Of a stretch of DNA of 64,000 bases, positions 45,958 through 53,892 are shown piece by piece. Source of the DNA: Gilliamella sp. wkB308 (GTDB taxonomy: Bacteria > Pseudomonadota > Gammaproteobacteria > Enterobacterales > Orbaceae); contig NZ_LZGN01000022.1 of NCBI RefSeq assembly GCF_001690185.1, positions 1 through 64,000 of the forward strand. Reading direction: 5' to 3'. The notes under the pieces are model-generated. The model made no database searches. It was not told the origin of the DNA and saw nothing but the letters and a program-made list of their open reading frames with translations. Both the position numbers and the translations under genes were made by a program. Numbering within the stretch: the first letter of the stretch is position 1; each line of letters opens with the position of its first letter.

Positions 45958-46608
45958 TTAAGCTGACTTATCTTCAGTTTTATCATATGGGTAGATAATG
46001 AGTTTATTATCAAACCATTCTGCACAAAAAATGTCTTCGACTTTTTCATATCCTTGTTTATGGATTTCCTGCATGAGCCAATCTTCATCTTTTTTGAGTT
46101 GTTCAAGATTATCTTGACTAATACAGCCATTTTCGATGATCAGTTCAGCAATATCTTTTTCACCTTTTTTAATAATGGTTAGCGAACCATTTAATTCATA
46201 CCAAACTTGTTTTAATTGACTAAATGAGGATATTCCTTGTATGTTCACTAAAGTCTCAAAATCACGTACAGGCAAGTTTGCTTTGGCAAAATTATCTGTT
46301 AATAATTTTCCGTTTTTAACTAATTGTATTGCTTCACCGTCAATCGCATCTCTTAATCGAGAATTTTTTGATTTTATAAAGCGAATTAAAATTAATAACG
46401 CTGCCCAAATTGCGACAAGACCAGCGGCTTCCCAAGCTGAAACGGTTGGACTGAGTAAAGCTCCCCCGACTAACGCACCGATTACCATACTACCAACCTG
46501 ATCTAACTGAGACATTGGGGCAATTTGACTTTTACCTGATAGTTTCACGTAAATAAGTAAAATGATTAGTGCAAGTAAAAATTTCGGTGCCATTTGTAGT
46601 AAATACAT
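45958..46608 (-). CDS. YetF-like membrane protein (DUF421)
   Basis: The protein has three hydrophobic segments in the first ~85 residues ('FLLALIILLIYVKLSGK', 'GSMVIGALVGGALLSPTV', 'GLVAIWAALLILIRFIK') then a cytoplasmic beta-rich domain ('GEAIQLVKNGKLLTDNFAKA', 'SQLKQVWYELNGSLTIIKKG') that defines DUF421/YetF. YetF proteins take part in spore-germinant and membrane processes in Bacillus; the role in gammaproteobacteria is not known. ATG 46608 has GGAGG 6 bp upstream; the TTG two codons earlier abuts that site and is rejected. Confidence 0.85.
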   Translation of the reverse strand: MYLLQMAPKFLLALIILLIYVKLSGKSQIAPMSQLDQVGSMVIGALVGGALLSPTVSAWEAAGLVAIWAALLILIRFIKSKNSRLRDAIDGEAIQLVKNGKLLTDNFAKANLPVRDFETLVNIQGISSFSQLKQVWYELNGSLTIIKKGEKDIAELIIENGCISQDNLEQLKKDEDWLMQEIHKQGYEKVEDIFCAEWFDNKLIIYPYDKTEDKSA

Positions 46609-46866
46609 TTCCAACCTCCAAATTAAAAAGTTATTTTAAGTGGCATTGATCCATGCCTTTTTAGAGAAATAAAAAATTAAATTTAAATGGTCGAGATTAA
46701 ATTTAGTGAGTTCTAATATATGAAGAATTTTTGTTAAAAACGTGTTTTTTCTTGAGATGCAGGTTTTATTATAACTGATTTTTGAAAAATTAATGAGAAA
46801 ATTATTGTCAGTTGGATTGTAAATTAATCAAATCTAAACTTGATTTTTTACTGATAGACGTTTATA

Positions 46867-46897
46867 TATAATAGTGATAAGTAATGTGCTTATCACT
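46867..46897 (+). promoter_or_regulatory. -10 element and 5'-end hairpin of the zinc-ribbon gene
   Basis: TATAAT (46867-46872) is followed at once by AGTGATAAG, loop of 7, CTTATCACT (46873-46897), a perfect 9-bp hairpin that would be the very 5' end of the mRNA or an operator. No good -35 is seen. Confidence 0.5.
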
Positions 46898-46923
46898 AAC
46901 CTATAACATACGAGGAGCTAATA

Positions 46924-47133
46924 ATGGTACAAAAATTTGCTTCATACGGTAGTGATGTTTCAGCAGGCACCTATAAGTGTGCTGATTGCGGTTATACTTT
47001 TTCCAATCAAAGTAAAAAATCCTTGCCACCATGTCCGGATCATAACAAAAAACCTCATATCAAAAATGGTTGGTATATTGTTTCAGGACAGGGCGATTCA
47101 GTAAAAGATCCTCATCCGGATAAAAAAAAGTAG
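46924..47133 (+). CDS. Small zinc-ribbon protein (69 aa)
   Basis: 'YKCADCGYTF' gives CxxC (about residues 19-22), and 'SLPPCPDHN' gives a third Cys and a His as further possible ligands. The C-terminal CxxC of standard zinc ribbons is thus partly replaced (CPDH). Similar small zinc-ribbon proteins occur in enterobacteria without known role. AGGAG precedes the ATG by 7 bp. Confidence 0.75.
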   Translation: MVQKFASYGSDVSAGTYKCADCGYTFSNQSKKSLPPCPDHNKKPHIKNGWYIVSGQGDSVKDPHPDKKK

Positions 47134-47186
47134 ACAAGCATTGCTAAAATACATTCACTATTTATGTGTTTTGGTTATTAAGAGTA

Positions 47187-47262
47187 TAAAAAAAGGAGCG
47201 TTGCTTGTTTTTCTACTTGTGAAAGCTGCATGATAAAATCAGTAACGCTCTAATCCTTTTTT
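47187..47262 (+). ncRNA. Structured element with terminal inverted repeat, possible small RNA or long terminator
   Basis: An A-rich start and GAGCGTT (47196-47202) are mirrored by AACGCTC (47244-47250) and CCTTTTTT (47254-47261). The inside can form a smaller GCTT/AAGC stem. The T-tract at the end resembles a Rho-independent terminator for the zinc-ribbon gene with an unusually long loop, or the 3' end of a small RNA. The stretch 47263-47433 shows nothing else. Confidence 0.35.
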
Positions 47263-47433
47263 AATCTCTATCTTTACATGTAAGCTGAACTAAAAAAGTG
47301 ATTAACTTAAAGGTGTTAATAAGCGCAAAACGTGTTATCTTTTATAAGATAACGATTTTGTTAAATCCAAATAGTTGCCGATTTTCAGATTTCAACATCC
47401 AATGAATTTAATAATTAGGCAATAAACAAAATA

Positions 47434-47706
47434 TTAACGAAGTTGACTGTCTTTGCTGCCTCGACGATTATATAAAATCGCCGCTTTAGCAGACTGTTTA
47501 TCCAGTTCTTGTTGGCAGTTTAAACAATATTGTACGCCAGGTAATGCAAGCTTTCGTGCTTTTGGAATAGGATCACCGCATTCAATACAGAAATCAGCAC
47601 TTTGAGCACCTTGTTTAAGTTGGCGTCTAGCATTTTCGATAGCATCAGCAATGGTGCTTTCAATTTGTTGATTAACGGCATCGTCAGATGCCCAACCACT
47701 AGCCAT
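47434..47706 (-). CDS. ybiI: DksA/TraR-type zinc-finger protein YbiI
   Basis: This 90-aa protein begins 'MASGWASDDAVNQQIESTI' and has the zinc finger 'FCIECGDPIPKARKLALPGVQ' in short blocks with 'YCLNCQQELD', ending 'YNRRGSKDSQLR', almost as in E. coli YbiI. The Cys4 motif is complete (CxxC - x17 - CxxC). The DksA-like coiled coil is missing, so action on RNA polymerase is uncertain. ATG 47706 has AGGAGG 7 bp upstream; a longer frame to 47862 crosses into the divergent msrA and is rejected. Confidence 0.92.
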   Translation of the reverse strand: MASGWASDDAVNQQIESTIADAIENARRQLKQGAQSADFCIECGDPIPKARKLALPGVQYCLNCQQELDKQSAKAAILYNRRGSKDSQLR

Positions 47707-47806
47707 ATTCGATCCTCCTAAAACTGAGATGGTTAGCTTGTGAAATGGTGATTTTTTAAGCTTTTTCAAGGGGTGTCTTTTAAAATCATTTTTATTGGAG
47801 ATTATT

Positions 47807-48355
47807 ATGCAACAATATGAGCAAGCAACATTTGCCGGCGGTTGTTTTTGGTGTATGGTCAAACCGTTCGATCAATACGAAGGTGTTATTAGTGTGGTGT
47901 CGGGTTATACGGGTGGCCATGTAGCAAACCCTACCTATGAACAAGTATGTCAAGGTGATACAGGACATACTGAAGCTGTTCAAATTACGTTTGATCCCAA
48001 GAAAATCAGTTATAAAAAGTTATTAGATATTTTTTGGCAACAAATTGATCCTACGGATCAACATGGTCAGTTTGCTGATCGAGGTGATTCTTACCGTCCG
48101 GTTATTTTTTATCATAATCAATTCCAACATAATTTAGCACTGGAATCGAAAAAAGAGTTAGAGGCAAGCGGTCGTTTTACTCACCCGATTCAAGTCGCGA
48201 TTGAACCCGCCGTCGTTTTTTATCCGGCTGAAGAGTATCATCAAGACTTTTATAAAAAACAGTCACAGCATTACAATCGTTATTATCAATTGTCCGGGCG
48301 CTCGTCATTTTTGTCACAGCATTGGCAAGATAAATCTAAACTTAAAAGTGAGTAA
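47807..48355 (+). CDS. msrA: Peptide methionine sulfoxide reductase MsrA
   Basis: MsrA reduces the S form of methionine sulfoxide. The 182-aa protein has the active site 'FAGGCFWC' with Cys13, '[17 protein letters not shown]', '[12 protein letters not shown]', '[21 protein letters not shown]' and 'EYHQDFY'. ATG 47807 has GGAG 6 bp upstream; the TTG at 47795 lies before that site and is rejected. First of three genes with a cytochrome b561 and msrB. Confidence 0.95.
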   Translation: MQQYEQATFAGGCFWCMVKPFDQYEGVISVVSGYTGGHVANPTYEQVCQGDTGHTEAVQITFDPKKISYKKLLDIFWQQIDPTDQHGQFADRGDSYRPVIFYHNQFQHNLALESKKELEASGRFTHPIQVAIEPAVVFYPAEEYHQDFYKKQSQHYNRYYQLSGRSSFLSQHWQDKSKLKSE

Positions 48356-48358
48356 GTT

Positions 48359-48883
48359 ATGCAAGATTACCCTCAGTATCGTAGTCAACAAAAATTAATA
48401 CATTGGCTATCAGCAGTGTTAGTTATATTAGCGTTTTTACTGATTATGTTTAAGATCATTCTGTCTCATTTTTTGGGAGGAATGCCAAATATCTATTTGT
48501 TACATAAATCAATAGGTGTTTTAGTCTTCATTGTAACAATATGGCGTATTAAAGTAATTATCCAATATGGTATCCCAGAGGTTTTAGATAAACATCAAAG
48601 ATTACAGCGAATTTTATCAAAATCCACTCAAGGCTTTATCTATATTTTTCTGTTAATTGCTCCGCTATCTGGGTATTTGATGAGTAGTCGTCCGCTCAAT
48701 GTTTTTGGTCTTGTTTCCATCCCTGCTATCGATATGCCAAATGAATTTTATCTGTTTTTCCATAGCACACATTTAATCAGTTCATATTTGTTAGCCGTAT
48801 TAATTTTGGTACATATTCTCGGGGCTTTATATCATTACTTTTGGCTTAAAGATAAAGTTTTACAATCAATGTTGGCAAAATAG
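48359..48883 (+). CDS. Cytochrome b561 family membrane protein
   Basis: This 174-aa protein has four membrane helices (about residues 14-35, 47-65, 90-108, 137-158) with His residues placed as heme ligands: 'LIHWLSAVL', 'LLHKSIGVL', 'FFHSTHLISSY' and 'LVHILGALYHYFW'. The E. coli relatives YodB and CybB move electrons between quinone and, for CybB, superoxide. It starts 3 bp after msrA, so it is translationally linked. A role in supplying or draining electrons around methionine repair is inference. Confidence 0.88.
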   Translation: MQDYPQYRSQQKLIHWLSAVLVILAFLLIMFKIILSHFLGGMPNIYLLHKSIGVLVFIVTIWRIKVIIQYGIPEVLDKHQRLQRILSKSTQGFIYIFLLIAPLSGYLMSSRPLNVFGLVSIPAIDMPNEFYLFFHSTHLISSYLLAVLILVHILGALYHYFWLKDKVLQSMLAK

Positions 48884-48941
48884 TTAGCTTTAAAAGCTGT
48901 TTTGCTAATTAAGTTCTTCAATATTCGCTATTAGGTGACTT

Positions 48942-49391
48942 ATGAATAAACTAACGAAAGAACAAGCCATTTCTAAATTGACCGCTATGCAATATCATGT
49001 GACGCAACAAAATGGCACAGAACCCCCGTTTGAAAATGAGTTTAATGATAACCATGAAGAAGGATTATATGTCGATATTGTATCCGGTGAACCTTTATTT
49101 ACTTCTTACGATAAATTTGACTCTGGGTGTGGCTGGCCAAGTTTTTCCCGTCCTGTGAATGATCATCATATTCTTGAAAAAGCAGATAATAGTTATGGTA
49201 TGCATAGAACTGAAGTCCGATCTGTAAAAGGGGATTCTCACCTTGGGCATGTTTTTAATGATGGGCCTAAAGCGTTAGGTGGATTGCGTTACTGTATTAA
49301 TTCTGCAGCTTTACGTTTTATTCCGGTTAATAAACTGGACGAAGAGGGATATGGGGAATATTTATCCCTTTTTGAAAAACATAAATCCTGA
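48942..49391 (+). CDS. msrB: Methionine-R-sulfoxide reductase MsrB, zinc-less form
   Basis: MsrB reduces the R form of methionine sulfoxide. '[15 protein letters not shown]' holds catalytic Cys118; '[10 protein letters not shown]' has Cys63, the usual resolving position. The two CxxC zinc motifs of E. coli MsrB are absent: '[11 protein letters not shown]' and '[15 protein letters not shown]' stand in their place. Zinc-less MsrB proteins are known. AGGTGA precedes the ATG. It is 58 bp after the cytochrome gene. Confidence 0.95.
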   Translation: MNKLTKEQAISKLTAMQYHVTQQNGTEPPFENEFNDNHEEGLYVDIVSGEPLFTSYDKFDSGCGWPSFSRPVNDHHILEKADNSYGMHRTEVRSVKGDSHLGHVFNDGPKALGGLRYCINSAALRFIPVNKLDEEGYGEYLSLFEKHKS

Positions 49392-49469
49392 TTTCCTATC
49401 ATTCATTTATTGAATGATAGGCGTTAAATGGTAAGTAATAAAGTCAACAAACATTAATGGTGTGTTGGT

Positions 49470-50534
49470 TTAATTTCTTCTTTTAAATAGTGCATAACTT
49501 ATCAGTAAAAAAACAAAACTGGTTATTAACGATCCTATGATTGGATAGATACCAATAACAATACTCATTTGAGCAAATAAGTTATCGGCGATATAGAAAA
49601 TAAACCCAAAACTAATGCCGATGATGACCCTAACACCAGTTGACACACTTCGCAGTGGGCCAAATATAAACGATAGGGCAAGTAACATCATGACAGCAAC
49701 TGAGACCGGTTTTATGATTTTTTTCCAGAAAAGTAAATCATAATAGCTCGTATCTTGTCCCGAGTTGTGCAGATATTGTGAATATTTATAAAGTCCTGTA
49801 GCGGAAAGCGAGTCAGGATCAAAAGCAACAATGTTCAATTTATCCGGCGTAATGTTGGTTTCCCATTTCATGGACATCAGATTTGTCCCATTTACTTTAA
49901 CCGGATCACTAAAATCATTTTTTTCAACTTGCGTTAATGTCCATTCATTTTTTTTAAATATGCCATAATCAGCATGGGTTATGGACAATAATTGATTATT
50001 ATCTGTCGCATAAATCGAAATATCGTTAATGGAATTATCGTCATTCACACGACCAATATAGATATAATTGTTTCCATCTTTTGCCCATAAACTACCTTGT
50101 TCAGCTAATAACGAATTGCCATATATTTTTACTGAACGCATATTACGGGCAGTTTGTTCGCACTCAGGGGCTACCCATTCACCGATTGCCATAGTAATAA
50201 TTACTAATGGTATAGCCGTTTTCATAACGGCTTTAGCAATTTTAAAACGGCTAAAACCAGATGTTTCCATAACGATAAGCTCACTTCGAGATGCCAGCAA
50301 CCCTAATCCAATTAGGGCGCCTAACAATGCTGCCATTGGAAAAAAAGTTTCCAGATCTTTAGGTGTCATTAAGGCCGTATATATACCAACTGAAAAAGCA
50401 TCATAATCACCTTTTATTCTTCTGAGTTGATCAATAAAACGAATAATTCCTGACAAGCTAATAAGTAAAAACAGGCTCAGACCTATAGAGCTTAAAATTG
50501 TTCTACCAATGTAGCGATCTAAAATCGAAAACAC
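49470..50534 (-). CDS. lptG: LPS export ABC permease LptG
   Basis: LptG with LptF forms the permease that moves lipopolysaccharide from the inner membrane to LptC/LptA. The 354-aa protein begins 'MFSILDRYIGRTILSSIG', has three membrane segments, a ~180-residue periplasmic beta-jellyroll ('GSLWAKDGNNYIYIGRVND'), then three more segments. It is 11 bp after lptF. Confidence 0.93.
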   Translation of the reverse strand: MFSILDRYIGRTILSSIGLSLFLLISLSGIIRFIDQLRRIKGDYDAFSVGIYTALMTPKDLETFFPMAALLGALIGLGLLASRSELIVMETSGFSRFKIAKAVMKTAIPLVIITMAIGEWVAPECEQTARNMRSVKIYGNSLLAEQGSLWAKDGNNYIYIGRVNDDNSINDISIYATDNNQLLSITHADYGIFKKNEWTLTQVEKNDFSDPVKVNGTNLMSMKWETNITPDKLNIVAFDPDSLSATGLYKYSQYLHNSGQDTSYYDLLFWKKIIKPVSVAVMMLLALSFIFGPLRSVSTGVRVIIGISFGFIFYIADNLFAQMSIVIGIYPIIGSLITSFVFLLISYALFKRRN

Positions 50535-50545
50535 CTTTTTCCCCT

Positions 50546-51649
50546 TTATGATTTACTGAATTTTAGACGAAGTTTACGCATGAAGATGCTATCCCAGCAA
50601 TTTAATATCAATGCAATAATAAAATAGGTAATATTGATTAGGTAAAACCAAAATTCAGCATCCATACGGCCTTTTCCAGCATTTGCTTTTATTGAACTGG
50701 CTAACAGAAAATAGACCAAATAGAGCAGTAAAGCGGGTAATATTTGCGAAAGCCTACCTTGTCTTGGATTTGTGACACTCAGTGGAATAACTAAAAAAGC
50801 CATTAATGGAACAGAAACAATCAGTGTTAACCGCCAATAAAATTCAGCTTTGGTTTTGGGCGTTTTCAGCGTTCGCAATTCAGTTAATCCAAGCTGTTGT
50901 ACATCAATTTTTTCATCATCACTATTCATATCTAATTCTTTAGGTTTAATAATTCCCAAATAATTATGAAAATTTGATATACGAAAATCTTGTAATTGTA
51001 TGTTTCCTTCGTAACGATTGGCGCTTTCTAACGTAATAATTTGATTGCCTTCTTTGTCATGACCGGTTTTGCCTTTATTCGCAATTATGATCGAAGGTCT
51101 TTCGTTATCTTTGGTTTTGACTTTAGCGATAAATACATTTTCTAAATTGTTATTATTGACATTACCAATATAGATGACCGAATTTCCGTCTGGAGTTTGT
51201 TGAAATTGTCCTGATAATAATCCCGCTAAACTTGGATTTAATTTGGCATTTTCAATTAATTGACTTTGTTTGATATTTGACCAAGGCCCGAACCATAAAG
51301 TATTTAGCATTGTTAACGAGCAGGTGAAGATACATAGTAAAAAAACGACTTGATAAGTGACATTTTTTTTCACGCCGCAGGCATGCATAGCAACCATTTC
51401 ACTATCTGAATATAAGCGACCAAATGTAATAAGCACCCCTAAAAAAAGACTTAATGGTAAAATCAAATCAGCCATATTAGAAATACCCAAGACTAACAAG
51501 GGCATGATTAAATCACGAGGAATATTTCCTTCGATCGCGCTCGATAAAATTTTAATTAATTTTTGAGAAAAGAAAATAAGGAGCAAAATAAACAAAATAG
51601 CACCTTGTGTTTTCAATGTCTCTTTAACTAAATATCGACGAATTATCAC
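50546..51649 (-). CDS. lptF: LPS export ABC permease LptF
   Basis: This is the partner of LptG. 'MIIRRYLVKETLKTQGAILF' is the family start; 'MHACGVKK' is the coupling-helix region touching LptB, and 'GQFQQTPDGNSVIYIGNV' lies in the periplasmic jellyroll. The 367-aa length is typical. It is transcribed away from pepA as in E. coli. Confidence 0.94.
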   Translation of the reverse strand: MIIRRYLVKETLKTQGAILFILLLIFFSQKLIKILSSAIEGNIPRDLIMPLLVLGISNMADLILPLSLFLGVLITFGRLYSDSEMVAMHACGVKKNVTYQVVFLLCIFTCSLTMLNTLWFGPWSNIKQSQLIENAKLNPSLAGLLSGQFQQTPDGNSVIYIGNVNNNNLENVFIAKVKTKDNERPSIIIANKGKTGHDKEGNQIITLESANRYEGNIQLQDFRISNFHNYLGIIKPKELDMNSDDEKIDVQQLGLTELRTLKTPKTKAEFYWRLTLIVSVPLMAFLVIPLSVTNPRQGRLSQILPALLLYLVYFLLASSIKANAGKGRMDAEFWFYLINITYFIIALILNCWDSIFMRKLRLKFSKS

Positions 51650-51728
51650 ATTTTACCTATACAAAATTAAACGTTTTTTCAGATCTAATTATTATAAACT
51701 GAAATAAGAGTAATTAGTTATCTTTTTG

Positions 51729-51756
51729 TTGCTATCCCATGATGAATCGATAAAAT
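51729..51756 (+). promoter_or_regulatory. Predicted promoter of pepA-holC-valS
   Basis: TTGCTA (51729-51734), 16-bp spacer, TAAAAT (51751-51756), within the 130-bp divergent region between lptF and pepA. Confidence 0.4.
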
Positions 51757-51792
51757 ATTACTATTCGCATTATCTTTTACATGAGAAACATT

Positions 51793-53274
51793 ATGGAATT
51801 CTTAATCAAAAACAGTCATACTTTAACGAATCAAAAAACAGAATGTTTAGTTATTTCAATAGATTCAGGTAAGAAACAATCAGACATTGTTAATGAAATC
51901 GATGAATTGACTCATGGCATGATTAGCCAACTTATTAAAAGTGGTGATATTAGTGGTGAATTAGGAAAAACCACTCTGTTGTACCCTTGTATAACTGGTT
52001 TTACACAAAAATTATTATTGGTTGGCTGTGGCAAATGTAAAGATTTTGACTTTTCTAAAGCCAAAAAAATGATTCAAAATGTGGTAAAAGAGTTAGTTGC
52101 TAAAAATATTAAGAGCGTTACTTGGGATTTACTAACAGTCAATACTGCTTATAGTTCAATCATTGCAAAACAATTACCGCAAATTGTGAACGATATAACC
52201 TATCACTTTGATCTATTCAAAACTGAAAAAGCAACCAAACTGAATCTTGCTAAAGTTAATTTGATTTATGGTGATAAAGAACAAACGCAATCGATTAGTT
52301 GCAATTTACAACAGGGTAAAATTATTGCTGATGCTATATTGGCTACAAAAACGCTGGCTAATATGCCTTCAAATATCTGTAATGCAAAATATTTAGCAGA
52401 ACAAGGTAAATTGCTCGATAAAACCTATGAATCATTGAAAACGACATGTTTAGGTGAAAAAGAGCTCGCTAAATTAAGTATGAATGCTTATTTAGCTGTA
52501 GGTCGAGGTTCACAGAATGAATCGATAATGACAGTTATCGAATATAACGGTGCAAAAGACAAAAAAGCGCAACCTATTGTTTTAGTTGGTAAAGGATTAA
52601 CTTTTGATTCCGGTGGTTTGTCAATAAAACCAGCTGCAAGTATGGATGAAATGAAATACGATATGTGTGGTGCAGCGACTGTTTATGGCGTAATGCAAGC
52701 TGTAGCAGAATTAAATTTACCAATTAATGTGGTGGGTGTTATGGCTGGATGTGAAAATATGCCCGATGGTAATGCTTATCGTCCTGGCGATATTTTAACG
52801 ACAATGTCAGGTACAACGGTTGAAGTGATTAATACCGATGCAGAAGGTCGTTTAGTTTTGTGTGATACACTAACTTATGTTGAGCGATTTAATCCAAAAG
52901 CGGTGATTGATATTGCAACGCTAACCGGTGCCTGTATTGTGGCTTTAGGGCATCATTATACGGGCGTTATGGGAAATGATGAAAAGTTAGTATCCCAATT
53001 GGTGAATGCATCCAATAAAGCGGATGATAAAGCATGGGCTTTACCAATGGATAATGATTTCCAAGATCAGATTAAATCAACGTGTGCCGATATTGTTAAT
53101 GCTGGTGGGCGTGATGGTGGTACGATTACAGCGGCTTGTTTTTTATCTCGGTTTACTCAAAAATACCATTGGGCACATTTAGATATTGCGGGTACAGCAT
53201 GGAAATCAGGTGCAAGCAAAGGTGCGACAGGGCGACCGGTTGCTATGTTGATTCAATATTTGTTAGATCAATAA
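51793..53274 (+). CDS. pepA: Leucyl aminopeptidase PepA
   Basis: PepA is a hexameric M17 aminopeptidase with two metal ions, and in E. coli also a DNA-binding factor for Xer recombination and carAB control. The signature 'NTDAEGRLVL' is complete; 'VLVGKGLTFDSGGLSIKPA' holds the metal-binding Lys and Asp, and 'MKYDMCGAATVYGV' follows. I start at ATG 51793 ('MEFLIK', matching the E. coli start MEF); ATG 51781 in frame adds four residues. It is 18 bp before holC. Confidence 0.94.
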   Translation: MEFLIKNSHTLTNQKTECLVISIDSGKKQSDIVNEIDELTHGMISQLIKSGDISGELGKTTLLYPCITGFTQKLLLVGCGKCKDFDFSKAKKMIQNVVKELVAKNIKSVTWDLLTVNTAYSSIIAKQLPQIVNDITYHFDLFKTEKATKLNLAKVNLIYGDKEQTQSISCNLQQGKIIADAILATKTLANMPSNICNAKYLAEQGKLLDKTYESLKTTCLGEKELAKLSMNAYLAVGRGSQNESIMTVIEYNGAKDKKAQPIVLVGKGLTFDSGGLSIKPAASMDEMKYDMCGAATVYGVMQAVAELNLPINVVGVMAGCENMPDGNAYRPGDILTTMSGTTVEVINTDAEGRLVLCDTLTYVERFNPKAVIDIATLTGACIVALGHHYTGVMGNDEKLVSQLVNASNKADDKAWALPMDNDFQDQIKSTCADIVNAGGRDGGTITAACFLSRFTQKYHWAHLDIAGTAWKSGASKGATGRPVAMLIQYLLDQ

Positions 53275-53292
53275 GACGACATTACTATTTTT

Positions 53293-53748
53293 ATGAAAAA
53301 AGTGATTTTCTATCTGTTAGAAAACCAAACAGAAGCAAGCGAAACAGGCATATTGTTTTATGAAAAACTTGCTTGCCAAAAAATTGTCGAGGCATGGCAA
53401 GCAAAACAAAGAGTGTTGGTTGCTTGCCAAGATCAAGTTCAAGCTGAACGTATCGATGAATACCTTTGGCAACTGGATACCGATAATTTTGTTCCACATA
53501 ATTTAGTCGGCGAAGGAATGAAAGGGGGATCACCTGTTGAAATCTGCTGGCCTCAAAAACGCAGTAGTGGCAATCGCCAATTATTGATTAATTTGCAGGA
53601 ACAATTCCCTGAATTTTCTGGATTATATCATGATATTATTGATTTTGTGCCTGTTGATGAACGATTGAAATCCCTAGCCAGAAACAGGTATAAAACGTAT
53701 AAAGAAAGTGGTTTTAATCTGAAAACAATACCCATATTATGTACATAA
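53293..53748 (+). CDS. holC: DNA polymerase III chi subunit HolC
   Basis: Chi links the clamp loader (through psi) to single-strand DNA-binding protein. The 151-aa protein begins 'MKKVIFYLLEN' and has 'KLACQKIVEAWQAKQRVLVA', 'IDEYLWQLDTDNFVPHNLVGEG' in short blocks, 'PVEICWPQKR' and 'IIDFVPVDERLKSLARNRYK', all HolC features. It lies between pepA and valS as in E. coli. Confidence 0.94.
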   Translation: MKKVIFYLLENQTEASETGILFYEKLACQKIVEAWQAKQRVLVACQDQVQAERIDEYLWQLDTDNFVPHNLVGEGMKGGSPVEICWPQKRSSGNRQLLINLQEQFPEFSGLYHDIIDFVPVDERLKSLARNRYKTYKESGFNLKTIPILCT

Positions 53749-53892
53749 TGGCTAGTATTATTATGCTTGGTCATTAAGTTTTCAAACAGCAAATTTAATA
53801 CTTTATGATAGTATTAAGCCAATTTATTGTTTTTCTATTTTATTGTAAAATAGTTCCATTTTTATGCCTTGAATTAGGATTAATGCATTTAT

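Noticed and set aside
47707-47862. Longer ybiI frame starting at 47862
   Set aside because: It overlaps the divergent msrA start, while the Met at 47706 has a perfect AGGAGG and matches the E. coli YbiI start.
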